Of a stretch of 33,022 nucleotides of DNA, positions 7,555-15,787 are shown one piece after another. The DNA is from Planctomycetales bacterium 71-10 (GTDB lineage: Bacteria; Planctomycetota; Planctomycetia; Isosphaerales; Isosphaeraceae), in contig MKTT01000157.1 of assembly GCA_001898385.1 (NCBI GenBank), forward strand, positions 1-33,022, given 5' to 3'. Under the pieces are notes generated by a model. It saw nothing but the letters and a program-made list of their open reading frames with translations, searched no databases and had not been told where the DNA came from. Both the position numbers and the translations under genes were made by a program. Position 1 is the first letter of the stretch. Every line of letters begins with the position of its first letter.

Positions 7555-9599
7555 GGGTCGTCCAGCTCCAGCAAGAGGGGGGTCGCGCGGCGGCCGTGGG
7601 GCAGGGCGGGGCGTTCGGGCGCCGGGCCGTCGCCGATGGGCCGGGCCCGCCAGCGCTGGACCGACGGGCGACGGTCGACCTCGGCGCGGGAGCCGTCGTG
7701 GACGATCGCCTCGCAATGGTCCCGGCCGCCTTCGCGGGACGGGATCGCCAGGGTGGTGCAGCGCTCGGGCCGGACCCGGGCGTCGTATTGCAGGGACTCG
7801 TTCACCTGCCGCCCGAAGCCCTGGAAGCCGAGGAATCGGGCCCCGACGCGGCCGGCCCCGGCCGACGAGCCGGGCATCGACGTGGGCTCCTCGCCGAAGA
7901 GGCCCGAGGCGTAGCGGTTGGTCTCCGGGTCGGAGTTGCGCAGGAACAGCTTGACGGCGCAGTTCCCCAGCAGGTTGTCGACCGGCGCGCGGTTCTGGGC
8001 GTCGGCGTTCTTCACGAGCGACGAGAGGTTGTGGGTGGCGATGAGGTTGGCGTGGTTGCTCTGGCGGGTGACCTCGAACTCGTCGGAGTCGCCCTTGCCG
8101 CGGGCCGTGGTGAAGAACCGCTGGAACTCGTCGCAGAGGAAGAACGTCGGGCGTCGCTTCCCGACGCGCCGCCGGACGCCGCGGAAGTATTCGAGCTTCA
8201 GCAGCGTCCCGATCGTGCGGGCCATGGCGTCGCCGTCGGCGACGGGGAGGGCGAGGTAGACGATCTTGCCCTCGTCGATCATCGCGTCGATGCGGAGGTC
8301 GGATCGGCCGGAGAAGACGGAGGCGTAGGGCTCGAACTCGAACGGCAGGGTCATGTTGGAGATGTGCATCTGGATGCTCGACCGCGTCTCCGACGCCAGC
8401 TCCGCCCACTCCTCGGCGAAGTACGACAGGCAGGAGAGGCCCGACGGGTCGCGCGGGTCGAGCCGCTGCGCCCGCTCGGCGACGGCCGTCCGGCTGGCGG
8501 CGAGGCGGCCGATCTCGCGGAACGACGGCGGCTCGCCCGGCGGGCTGGTCAGGCGGATCAGCCGGATCGCGTGGACGAAGAACTTGCGGGCGGAGTCGAC
8601 CCAGACGCTCGTGTCGTTCGACTTCATGCCGAGCGTCTCCATCGCCGCGACGAATCGCGAGGCCAGCTCGAACTCGTCGTCGTCGGAGTCGAACGGGTTC
8701 CAGCGGATCCCGCGGCCGGGACGCTTCGGGTCGATCGTCACGAGGTCCGCCTCGCGGCCGTAGCGGCGGCAGAGCGCCTGGAGCTTGCCGTCGAAGTCCC
8801 CCTTGGGGTCGAGGATCAGGGCGCCCGCGGGGAGGCCGCCGTCGGGGGGCGAGGCGAGCAGCTCGTCCAGGAGGGTGTTGAGCACGCAGAGCGTCTTCCC
8901 GCTGCCGACCTGGCCGAAGACGATCAGGTTCTTCGTCAGGGCCTCCCAGGCCCAGAAGGCCCCGCCCGCGACGATCCCCGGCCCGCGACGCCGGGCCTCC
9001 GCGGCGGCGACGTCCGCCACGGCCGACTCGTCGCGATGCAGGTCGGCGAGGTCGCGGGGCTTGAAGGACCTGTGGAGCTTGACCATCTCGTCGAGCATCC
9101 GCCAGCGATGGAAGGGCTCGCTGATGAGGAATTCGGCCGTGAAGGGGAGCAGCAGGAGCCCCGCCCCGGAGATCCACCAGGCGGCGTTGTAAACGGGGTG
9201 CAGGGCCGTGAGCGACGGATACCAGGCCGCCAGGACCCCCGCCGCATTGCTCAGGACGAAGACGATCGCCGCGCGGGCGACGAACCCCACGGTCGCGTCC
9301 ACGGAGTAGAGGTACTGCCCCCAGGCCCGTTCCATCGGCGGCGGGCAGTCGGCGAACCGCCATTCGTAGAGGAGGGCGGCGTAGCGGGCGCGGGGGCCCG
9401 TCAACTGCCGCAGCATCATCACGACCGTCGCGAAGTAGGCGACGGTGCAGCCGAGGCGGAGGCCGTTGTACGGGGCGTCGAACGGGAAGGAGCGCAGCGG
9501 GGCGACGTGGATCGCGGCGAGGATCGCCAGGCCCAGGCCGAAGGGGGCGGCGAATCGGCGCCGGGCCGCCAGGACGGACCGTCGAGAGGGGCCGTTCAT
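7542..9599 (-). CDS. VirD4/TraG-like membrane P-loop ATPase (coupling-protein type)
   Basis: This 685-residue protein has four predicted membrane helices in its first 160 residues (about 17-33, 48-64, 104-126, 140-158) and a cytoplasmic ATPase domain. Walker A is NLIVFGQVGSGKT (224-236, Lys235). DPKGDFD (264-270) is the conserved strand after it in VirD4/TraD/TraG proteins. RRPTFFLCDEFQRFFTT is the Walker B, and RQSNHANLIATHNLSSL corresponds to the sensor helix region near the C-terminus. Such hexameric ATPases bring protein or DNA substrates to a type IV secretion channel. Usual coupling proteins have two membrane helices, so the four here are unusual. No relaxase, VirB4 or pore genes are visible in the window, which argues against ordinary conjugation. 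The ATG overlaps the stop of the ClpB-like gene by four bases (ATGA), so the two proteins are probably made together. Confidence 0.82.
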   Translation of the reverse strand: MNGPSRRSVLAARRRFAAPFGLGLAILAAIHVAPLRSFPFDAPYNGLRLGCTVAYFATVVMMLRQLTGPRARYAALLYEWRFADCPPPMERAWGQYLYSVDATVGFVARAAIVFVLSNAAGVLAAWYPSLTALHPVYNAAWWISGAGLLLLPFTAEFLISEPFHRWRMLDEMVKLHRSFKPRDLADLHRDESAVADVAAAEARRRGPGIVAGGAFWAWEALTKNLIVFGQVGSGKTLCVLNTLLDELLASPPDGGLPAGALILDPKGDFDGKLQALCRRYGREADLVTIDPKRPGRGIRWNPFDSDDDEFELASRFVAAMETLGMKSNDTSVWVDSARKFFVHAIRLIRLTSPPGEPPSFREIGRLAASRTAVAERAQRLDPRDPSGLSCLSYFAEEWAELASETRSSIQMHISNMTLPFEFEPYASVFSGRSDLRIDAMIDEGKIVYLALPVADGDAMARTIGTLLKLEYFRGVRRRVGKRRPTFFLCDEFQRFFTTARGKGDSDEFEVTRQSNHANLIATHNLSSLVKNADAQNRAPVDNLLGNCAVKLFLRNSDPETNRYASGLFGEEPTSMPGSSAGAGRVGARFLGFQGFGRQVNESLQYDARVRPERCTTLAIPSREGGRDHCEAIVHDGSRAEVDRRPSVQRWRARPIGDGPAPERPALPHGRRATPLLLELDDPCSS

Positions 9600-10621
9600 C
9601 GGGACCTCCTCGCCTCGGCGGCCGGGCGGGCGGTCGCCCCCTCGATCCGCAGCTCTCCCCGCGGGCCGGCGGCCACGCGCACCCGGCGGACGTCGGCGTC
9701 GCGGGCCGCCATGAGCGACTCGCCGAACATCTCGCCGACGACCCGCTCCAGCTCGCGGGCGCCGAAGTCCTTCAGCTTGTTGCCCCGCCGCATCGCCTCG
9801 ACGATCAGGGCCGGGTCGACCGACTCGATCTCCACGTCGTACTCGCGGGCGACGGCCAGGATCTTGAGCGCGGCCACGTCGGCGATCGCGCGGAGGTCCA
9901 GGGGGCGGAAGACGTAGATCTTGTCGAAGCGGCCGACGATCTCCGGGCGGAAGACCTGGCTGTCGCGCAGGTGCTTCTTGACGGCGTCGGTGCGCTCGTC
10001 CGGGTCCTCGACCTCGTCCTGGATCCGGCCGATCGCCTCGTGCTCGGCGTTGCTGGTCAGGACGATGATGGACTGGGTGAAGTCGGCGACCTTGTTCGAC
10101 CCCTGCTCGGTGAGCCGGCCCTCGCCCATCATGGCGAGGAACAGGTCGAAGACGCCGGGCCAGGCCTTCTCGACCTCGTCGAAGAGGATCAGCCTGCGGG
10201 GGTTGTTGAGGACCGGGCGGGTGATCGCCCCGCCGGACTCCCAGCCGACGTACCCCCGCGGGAGGCCGATGAGCCGGGACTTGGCCTCCGCCCCCGCGAG
10301 GTCCGGGCCGTCGAAGCGGAGCATCGCCTTCTCGTCGTTGAACAGGTAGGAGGCCAGGGCCTTGGCCAGCTCGGTCTTGCCGGTGCCTGTGGGCCCCAGC
10401 AGCAGGAGGCAGGCGATCGGCCGGTTGCGGCTCTGCTTGCCCCATTGCAGGCGGATCAGCCGGGCCGCGTCGGCCGTGACGTGCGACTGCCCCCGCACGC
10501 GGCCGTCCAGGTGGTCGCGGAACTCGGCCTCGTCGATGCGGCGGTTCTGGCCGGTCGCCATCGCGTCGAGCAGCCGGAACAGTTCGTCCTTGTCGGTGAT
10601 TCGGCTCAGCACGTCGATCAT
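9596..10621 (-). CDS. ClpB-D2-like AAA+ ATPase, single ring domain
   Basis: This 341-residue protein is one complete AAA+ module of the Clp/HSP100 second-domain type. RVRGQSHVTADAARLI (41-56) is the usual start helix. Walker A is LLLGPTGTGKT (73-83). GLPRGYVGWESGGAI (119-133) is the substrate-gripping pore loop with Tyr124. Walker B is LILFDEVEKA (144-153), TSNAEHEAIG is the sensor 1 strand, and FRPEIVGRFDKIYVFRPL carries the arginine finger and sensor region. A ClpB small C-terminal domain follows (DFGARELERVVGEMF). It lacks the ClpB N-domain, first ATPase ring and coiled-coil arm, and no ClpP-binding loop is obvious. It could therefore unfold or disassemble a dedicated substrate, as ClpV does in type VI secretion. 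It overlaps the VirD4-like gene by four bases and lies 14 bp after the degenerate AAA+ gene. Confidence 0.88.
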   Translation of the reverse strand: MIDVLSRITDKDELFRLLDAMATGQNRRIDEAEFRDHLDGRVRGQSHVTADAARLIRLQWGKQSRNRPIACLLLLGPTGTGKTELAKALASYLFNDEKAMLRFDGPDLAGAEAKSRLIGLPRGYVGWESGGAITRPVLNNPRRLILFDEVEKAWPGVFDLFLAMMGEGRLTEQGSNKVADFTQSIIVLTSNAEHEAIGRIQDEVEDPDERTDAVKKHLRDSQVFRPEIVGRFDKIYVFRPLDLRAIADVAALKILAVAREYDVEIESVDPALIVEAMRRGNKLKDFGARELERVVGEMFGESLMAARDADVRRVRVAAGPRGELRIEGATARPAAEARRSR

Positions 10622-10635
10622 GCGGGGTCTCCGGT

Positions 10636-11781
10636 TCAGGAAGGGTCGGCCTCGACGTCGATCTGCGGGACGCCGGACTGGGCGGCGCGGGCGAGGGGCC
10701 CGAGCAGCCTGCGGGTGATGCGGTCGGGCGCGAGCGAGAAGCCGTGGGCGTCGGAGATCGCCGCGACCTCCTCGGCCAGGACGGCCGGCGCGATGCGGCC
10801 GAGGGCGACGCCGTGGCGGCGGCAGTGCCGCTCCATCAGCAGCGCGAGGACGTCCGCCTTCTGCCGGCGGTCGAGCCTCCCCATCGCGACGACCTCGTCG
10901 GCGCGGGTCGCCAGGGCGGGCCCCAGGGGCGTCTCCTCGGCGACGGCCGCGCGGGGGTCCTGCGCCGGCGGGATCGGCTCGCAGCGGACGAGCAGGTGGA
11001 AGACGCAATGGCGGAAGTCGACCGCCGCCCCCGCCCCCGCCGGCTGCCATCGGCCGTGCGCCAGGAGCTTCGCCAGGCGGTCGAGGACGGCGGCCGGCGC
11101 GACGTCGAGGCGGTCCAGGACCACGGTGTGCCGCGGCTCCCTCCGCACGGCCGACGGCAGCCGGCCGAGGGAGCCGTCCGAGCCGAACAGGTCGGCCACG
11201 GCCGCGGCCTCGTCGCGATGCTCCGACAGGTCGAAGTAGGCGACGGAGCGTCGCTTGTAGATGAGCTGACCCATCCGACCGGCGAGCTGCCGCTTGCCGA
11301 TCCCCTCCGGTCCCGCCAGGACGAACGCCGCGAGCGGCCCCGCCGCGGCGTCCGACCGGCTGCGGGTCCGGACGAGGACCTTCTGCCGGAGCGCCGCGAC
11401 CAGGGCGTCGATCGCGGCGTCGTGGCCCCGGACGACCGACTTGAGGGCCTCGGCGGCACGGTCGAAGTCGGCCGGCTCGGTCAGCATCAGCTCGGGATCC
11501 GGCGCGGGCTCGCCCTCGGAGTCGGCGGCGGGGGCGGTGGCGGGCTGAACCTGGAGCGACCGGCAGAGGAAGTCGACGACCGGCCGGCAGCCGGGCCGGG
11601 CGGAGACCCAGGCCAGCCGGGGCCGGTCGTAGACGGCCAGCCACGCCACGACGGCCGCGGCGGCGGCGACGGCGGTCATCGTCAGGACCGCCGCCCACCC
11701 CAGGTGCCGCAACGCGACCTGGAGCAGGGCCCAGGCGAGCAGGCCGGTCATCAGCCATTGCAACAGCGGACTTCGGGACAT
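10636..11781 (-). CDS. Membrane-anchored, degenerate ClpB-like AAA+ protein
   Basis: The ATG at 11781 is preferred to a GTG six bases upstream because GGAGG sits five bases before it. The 381-residue product has two membrane helices (about 8-25 and 30-52). A linker follows, then an AAA+ domain related to Clp proteins: VVRGHDAAIDALVAALRQ (about 117-134), FVLAGPEGIGKRQLAGRM with a P-loop at 157-164, HTVVLDRLDVAP in the Walker B place, and a C-terminal helical part. Key residues are altered: Arg replaces the Ser/Thr after the P-loop lysine, Arg replaces the catalytic Glu of Walker B (VVLDRL), and there is no GYVG pore loop. It may bind but probably does not hydrolyse ATP. Next to an intact soluble AAA+, it looks like a membrane docking partner or regulatory subunit. 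One of the cluster's repeated promoter elements lies 56 bp upstream. Confidence 0.75.
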   Translation of the reverse strand: MSRSPLLQWLMTGLLAWALLQVALRHLGWAAVLTMTAVAAAAAVVAWLAVYDRPRLAWVSARPGCRPVVDFLCRSLQVQPATAPAADSEGEPAPDPELMLTEPADFDRAAEALKSVVRGHDAAIDALVAALRQKVLVRTRSRSDAAAGPLAAFVLAGPEGIGKRQLAGRMGQLIYKRRSVAYFDLSEHRDEAAAVADLFGSDGSLGRLPSAVRREPRHTVVLDRLDVAPAAVLDRLAKLLAHGRWQPAGAGAAVDFRHCVFHLLVRCEPIPPAQDPRAAVAEETPLGPALATRADEVVAMGRLDRRQKADVLALLMERHCRRHGVALGRIAPAVLAEEVAAISDAHGFSLAPDRITRRLLGPLARAAQSGVPQIDVEADPS

Positions 11782-11832
11782 CGGCACCTCCTCGCAAGGG
11801 TTCGGGCCCCGTGGGGCCGTCGTCTTTGCCAG

Positions 11833-11862
11833 GAGGACGAACGGGACGTCGCCGAGTTGCGC
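11833..11862 (-). promoter_or_regulatory. ECF-type promoter element, copy 1
   Basis: On the minus strand a GCGCAACTC box (11862-11854) is followed after 13 bases by TCGTC (11840-11836). The spacing AAC-N16-CGTC fits the general ECF sigma promoter layout. It lies in the 84-bp gap between the 116-residue TM gene and the membrane AAA+ gene, with TCGT 56 bp before the latter's start. A GGCCCC-GT-GGGGCC hairpin lies between element and start. It shares spacing and both boxes with four other elements in the cluster. Confidence 0.6.
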
Positions 11863-11865
11863 GGC

Positions 11866-12216
11866 TCAGCGGGGGGCCGGGACGATCCCCTCGACCAGGC
11901 TGCGGACGCCGCCGGAGACGTCGCGGGCGACGGCCGAGGCGTCCTTCGCGATCTCGGTCGCGTCGCGGGCGACCGTCGCGGCGTTGTTCACGCCCTCGCG
12001 GACCAGCTCGAACGAGCCGGCTCCCGTCGCGGCGGCCGGCGCTGGCCAGGGAAGCCCCGCCGCGGGGACCGGGCCGGTCGCCGAGGCCGTCGCCGGCGCG
12101 GTCGGAGCCGATGTCGAGGACGTCGCGAGGAGGATCAGCCCCACGCCCCCCACGGTCACGGCGACCTGGAAGCCGATCGAGGTCGACCACAGTTCTTTGA
12201 AGCGATCCCAGGTCAT
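11866..12216 (-). CDS. Small single-pass membrane protein, function unknown
   Basis: The product has 116 residues, and its ATG at 12216 follows a GAGGAG ribosome site. The N-terminus MTWDRFKELWSTSIG is amphipathic and is followed by one membrane helix (about 15-32). A Pro/Ala/Thr-rich linker (33-66) leads to an amphipathic C-terminal helix region with repeated VARD and AKD units (residues 70-112: NNAATVARDATEIAKDASAV). No known domain is recognisable. The architecture, membrane anchor plus flexible linker plus alternating heptad-like helix, fits a scaffold or a small envelope-spanning subunit. Its place between the 278-residue TM protein and the membrane AAA+ protein makes a structural role in that complex plausible. 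It has no enzymatic motif. Confidence 0.65.
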   Translation of the reverse strand: MTWDRFKELWSTSIGFQVAVTVGGVGLILLATSSTSAPTAPATASATGPVPAAGLPWPAPAAATGAGSFELVREGVNNAATVARDATEIAKDASAVARDVSGGVRSLVEGIVPAPR

Positions 12217-12245
12217 GGCGTCTCCTCTCGGGTTCGGGGGCGGCG

Positions 12246-13082
12246 TCACGGGGCGGCGATCCCCACGGTCTGCTCCTCCCCCTCGGCGATGGTGCGGCAG
12301 TAGGAACTCCCGTCGGCCGTGCGGCAGCCGACCGTGATCCCCCCCTCGCCGTCGCGCAGGCCGAGGATGCTGACGCGGGACGCCCGCGCCGGGTCGATCG
12401 GGACGGCCAGCGTGGCGCCGGCGTGGGTGATCGGCACGACGGCGAAGGGGACGCCGTCGAGTCTGACCTCGACCACGTCGCCGTCCTCGTCGCACGAATC
12501 GAAGAGGTGGAGCCGATAGACCCCCCCGCCCGGGCGCAGGTGCTCGCCCGCCGTCAGGGTCGCGCGGGCGGCCTCGGCCCGGTCGGCCTGGGCCGCGGGG
12601 GCTTCGGGGATCGCCTGGGCGGAGGCCAGGACGGCGCCGGCCCCGGCGCGGTCGCCCCGCGCCATCGCCAGGTTGATGCGCCGGGTCGCCTCCCGGTCGA
12701 GGTCCGCGGCGGCGACGACGAAGGCGTCCGTCGTCGCGACCGACCCGTCGGCGGCGACGCGACGGATCGGCCGGGAGGGATCGGAGCGGAACGCCGCGTC
12801 GAGCGGCGCGACGTGGTCGCGCCAGGCCGCCGCGGAACGCTCGTCGCCGCCCGTCCGCCCGCCGCCCAGCCAGAGCGCGCCCGCGACGGCCGAGGCTCCC
12901 AGCAGGCCCAGCCACCCTCGGCGCGGGGCTTCGGACGGCCGCGACGGCCGGCCCGCCCGGGCGAACGCCTCGCCGAAGTCGTCGTCGAGGTCGGGCGAAG
13001 GCGGGAGGGCGCTCGCGACGGGCCTCGACGGCGACGGCCGGAGCACGGGGCCTTGCGGCGCGGGGGATCGCGAAGTTTCCAT
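12246..13082 (-). CDS. Single-TM protein with extracytoplasmic beta domain, function unknown
   Basis: The 278-residue product has a Pro/Ser/Arg-rich cytoplasmic N-terminus (1-55) containing an acidic patch DLDDDFGEAFARAGR. One membrane helix follows (about 57-74, WLGLLGASAVAGALWLGGG). Next come a helical stretch with Ala-rich segments (about 120-180) and a beta-rich C-terminal domain (185-278). The last domain has the DSCDEDGDVVEVRLDGVPFA signature (195-214) and three cysteines (197, 253, 262) that could form disulphides outside the membrane. I do not recognise a named family. The position directly after the FHA-ABC exporter and before the membrane AAA+ protein suggests a subunit linking cytoplasm and periplasm. 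The Ser-rich N-terminus would be a fair kinase target, but that is inference only. Confidence 0.65.
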   Translation of the reverse strand: METSRSPAPQGPVLRPSPSRPVASALPPSPDLDDDFGEAFARAGRPSRPSEAPRRGWLGLLGASAVAGALWLGGGRTGGDERSAAAWRDHVAPLDAAFRSDPSRPIRRVAADGSVATTDAFVVAAADLDREATRRINLAMARGDRAGAGAVLASAQAIPEAPAAQADRAEAARATLTAGEHLRPGGGVYRLHLFDSCDEDGDVVEVRLDGVPFAVVPITHAGATLAVPIDPARASRVSILGLRDGEGGITVGCRTADGSSYCRTIAEGEEQTVGIAAP

Positions 13083-13114
13083 GGCACGGTCTCCGGATGG
13101 GTTCGAATCTCGGG

Positions 13115-15715
13115 TTAGGGCCGCCGCGAGACCAGCCGCCGCGCGAGGCCGCGGAAGTCGCCGACGGGCCGGAATCGCGACGCCTTGCCCCACGCCCCCT
13201 GGGCCGTCGACTTGGCGCGGGCCACCCAGGCGTCGATCGACATGCCCCGCAGCTCGGCCCGGCGGTCCAGCACCACCAGGACCGCCAGCGCCGCGAGGGT
13301 GTAGATCGCGAGGTGGACGCCGACCATCGTCGCCGACGTCAAAACGCGGGGGGCGTCGTCGGGATCGAGGCGCGGGAGGTCGTCCGGCAGCAGGCCGGAG
13401 AGCCCCTGGAAGCCCCAGTAGGCCGTGACCGACGCCCTCGCCAGCCACAGGCCGGCCCCCTCCAGCGGGGCGAGCACCCCGGCCAGGATGAGCTGCGGGA
13501 TCAGCGCGATCGGCACCAGGGCGACGGCCGTCTCCTCGGTCTTCGACGCCGACGAGATCAGCAGCCCCATTGCGACCCCGGTCGTCGCCAGGCCGGCGAG
13601 GAACGCCCACTGATGCATCGGCCCGCCCGGGAGCCGGCAGAACAGGCCCACCAGGCCGAACAGGACGCTCGCCTGGGCCACGCTGACGAGCCCCAGCAGG
13701 GCGGCCTTCGAGGCGTAGTAGCTGGCCACTTGCAGGTTCACGTCGCTCTCGCGCTCGTAGATCGTCCGCTCCTTGACGATCTCCTTGGCCGCGTTGTTGC
13801 AGCCGAACCAGAGCGACGACAGGGCGAGGATGAACATCACCTTGGCCGGCGAGCCCGCGCGGGCGTCGGCCGGGCCGATCCCGTCGAGCCTCCCGAACAG
13901 CAGGCCGACCAGGCACGCGACGATCACGCATTGCGCCAGGACCGTCCCCAGGGCGCGGCGGTCGGCCAGCTGGAGCGCCAGGTAGCGCCGCGACAGCGTC
14001 CCGAACTGGTGCAGGAACGATCGCACCCGCTCGGCCGCCGTGGGGGCCAGGCGGGGCGACGGGACGACCGCGGAATCGACCTGCGGCTTGCCGACGAGCC
14101 GATCCGCGACGTACGTCCGGTATTCGGGGCTGTCGAGGAACCGCCGCTTCCAGGCGTCCGGCGAGATCGACGGGTCGGCCAGCCGCTCGTAGACGTCCCC
14201 CAGCCGCTCCACCTCGAAGTACCGGAGCGCCTCCGCCGCGGTCCCGACGAACGCCAGCCGGCCCCCGGGCGCCAGGAAGACGACCAGGTGGCAATGCCGC
14301 TCGACGTTCGTCAGGCTGTGCGTGATGCAGACCACCGTCTTGCCCGCGTCGGCCAGCCCCCGGAACAGGGCCATCATCTCGCGGTCGGTCTGCTCATCCA
14401 GCCCGGACGTCACCTCGTCGAGGAAGATCAGGCCGGGCCGGCTGAGCGTCTCGTTGGCCAGGCTCGTCCGCTTGACCTGCCCGCCGCTGAGGTGGTGGAT
14501 CCGCTTCAGCCGCTCCCCCTCCAGGCCGAGGGTCGCGGTCACCTCGGCCACCCGCGCCTCGATCTCGGAATCGAGCGTGTCGGGCGGCAGGCGGAGCCTC
14601 GCCGTGTACCGCAGCGCGTCCTCGACCCGCAACGCGTCGTGGAGGGCGTCCTTCTGCGACACCACGGCGACGTCCTGCTTGAGCGAGTCGAAGCAGGCGT
14701 AGAAGTCCAGCCGGTTGAGGAACACGCGGCCTTCGTCGGCCGGGGACCTCGCGCTCAGGGCGTTCATCAGGGTCGACTTCCCCGAGCCGGACGGCCCGAG
14801 GATCGCGACGAACTCGCGGGGCCGGACGACCAGCGAGACGCCGTCGATCAGCGTCAGCGCCGCCCGCGTCTCCGGATGCTTCACGGTCATCCGGAGGTCC
14901 CGCGCGACCAGCTCCACGTTGTCGACCCGGCTGTTCGCCGCCAGCCTGTGGCCGTCGAAGGCCAGCGCGTAGGGGCCGACGTCCAGCCGGTCCCCCCGCT
15001 TCAGCGTCACGGCCCCGTGGATCCGCACGCCGTTGACGAAGGTCCCGTTGGCGCTCCCCAGGTCGGTCAGCTCGGTCCGCCTGCCGTCGTGCGTCCGAGA
15101 GAGCCGGGCGTGGACCCGCGAGACGCGCGGGTTGTCCAGCCGCACGGTCGCCCGCTCCGCGTCGCGCCCCAGGATGATCGTCGCGCCCGGCCGGATCTCG
15201 ATCGGCGGGACGGCCTCCCGGAGCTGCGGGCCCCACTCGTCCGAGTCGAATCGGTCGGTCATCGTCCGGGAGCGGAGGTCGGGCCGGGGCGGGGGCTCGT
15301 CGGCCTCCACGGGTGTGGGCGCAGGGGCCGGAGGGGGCTCGTCGGCCAGGATCGGGGCGGCCTCGGCGGCGAGGATCGGGGCGGCCGGGGCCGGGGTCGC
15401 GCCGGCCGGGGCCGGGGCCGCGCCGGCCCCTTCGGCGATGTATCGGAATCGGCGGTTCCCCGCGTGGATCACCGCCGACGGTACGAGGGCGACCCGGCCC
15501 GCGACGGCCGCCCCGTCCAGATACGTCGGGCAGTTCGCGGAGACCGCCTCCAGCTCGTAGCCCGCCGGCCCGCGATGGAGCCTGAACTGGACGCGAGAGC
15601 AGGCGACGTCCATCAGGACGAGGTCCGCCTCGCGCGAGCGCCCGACCGTGAAGGCGGCCGTCTCGCCGAGCGGGTGGGGCACGTTCGTCTCCAGGTCGAG
15701 CAGGGCAGCCTTCAT
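13115..15715 (-). CDS. Double-FHA ABCG-type ABC transporter (ATPase and permease in one chain)
   Basis: This 866-residue protein combines regulation and transport. A first FHA-like domain (about 1-95: FTVGRSREADLVLMDVACSR, TYLDG) is followed by a Pro/Ala-rich linker (96-148). A canonical second FHA domain comes next (about 170-258: ILGRDAE, NPRVSRVHARL, TDLGSANGTFVNG), which would bind phosphothreonine. The ABC ATPase has Walker A GPSGSGKS (307-314), signature LSGGQ (409-413), Walker B LIFLDE (429-434) and an H-loop near THS. The last 300 residues form an ABC2-type permease with about six membrane helices and the ABCG hallmark ERTIYERESDVNLQ. Such half-transporters dimerise; the substrate could be a lipid, peptide or other envelope component. 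An encoded Ser/Thr kinase at the head of the cluster is the obvious candidate to control the FHA domains. Confidence 0.9.
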   Translation of the reverse strand: MKAALLDLETNVPHPLGETAAFTVGRSREADLVLMDVACSRVQFRLHRGPAGYELEAVSANCPTYLDGAAVAGRVALVPSAVIHAGNRRFRYIAEGAGAAPAPAGATPAPAAPILAAEAAPILADEPPPAPAPTPVEADEPPPRPDLRSRTMTDRFDSDEWGPQLREAVPPIEIRPGATIILGRDAERATVRLDNPRVSRVHARLSRTHDGRRTELTDLGSANGTFVNGVRIHGAVTLKRGDRLDVGPYALAFDGHRLAANSRVDNVELVARDLRMTVKHPETRAALTLIDGVSLVVRPREFVAILGPSGSGKSTLMNALSARSPADEGRVFLNRLDFYACFDSLKQDVAVVSQKDALHDALRVEDALRYTARLRLPPDTLDSEIEARVAEVTATLGLEGERLKRIHHLSGGQVKRTSLANETLSRPGLIFLDEVTSGLDEQTDREMMALFRGLADAGKTVVCITHSLTNVERHCHLVVFLAPGGRLAFVGTAAEALRYFEVERLGDVYERLADPSISPDAWKRRFLDSPEYRTYVADRLVGKPQVDSAVVPSPRLAPTAAERVRSFLHQFGTLSRRYLALQLADRRALGTVLAQCVIVACLVGLLFGRLDGIGPADARAGSPAKVMFILALSSLWFGCNNAAKEIVKERTIYERESDVNLQVASYYASKAALLGLVSVAQASVLFGLVGLFCRLPGGPMHQWAFLAGLATTGVAMGLLISSASKTEETAVALVPIALIPQLILAGVLAPLEGAGLWLARASVTAYWGFQGLSGLLPDDLPRLDPDDAPRVLTSATMVGVHLAIYTLAALAVLVVLDRRAELRGMSIDAWVARAKSTAQGAWGKASRFRPVGDFRGLARRLVSRRP

Positions 15716-15757
15716 CGGTCGGTCCTCTCGGGGCCGCGTGGGTCGTCGATTCGAGGG

Positions 15758-15787
15758 GAGGACGAACGGCGGGCGGGCGACTTGCGC
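15758..15787 (-). promoter_or_regulatory. ECF-type promoter element, copy 2
   Basis: On the minus strand GCGCAAGTC (15787-15779) is followed after 13 bases by TCGTCC (15765-15760). It lies immediately after the M48 stop codon (15790-15788), in the 72-bp gap before the FHA-ABC gene, with TCGT 47 bp from that start. The sequence GGAGGACGAACGG on the plus strand is identical to the one in copy 1. Confidence 0.6.

Noticed and set aside
5875..11781. Conjugative or type IV secretion locus
   Set aside because: Only a VirD4-like ATPase is present. There is no relaxase, VirB4 ATPase, pore protein or transfer-origin-like structure in the window.
9596..15715. Type VI secretion system, suggested by kinase, FHA and Clp ATPase together
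   Set aside because: No sheath, tube, baseplate, TssM/TssL or VgrG-like gene is visible, and the FHA domains belong to an ABC transporter.
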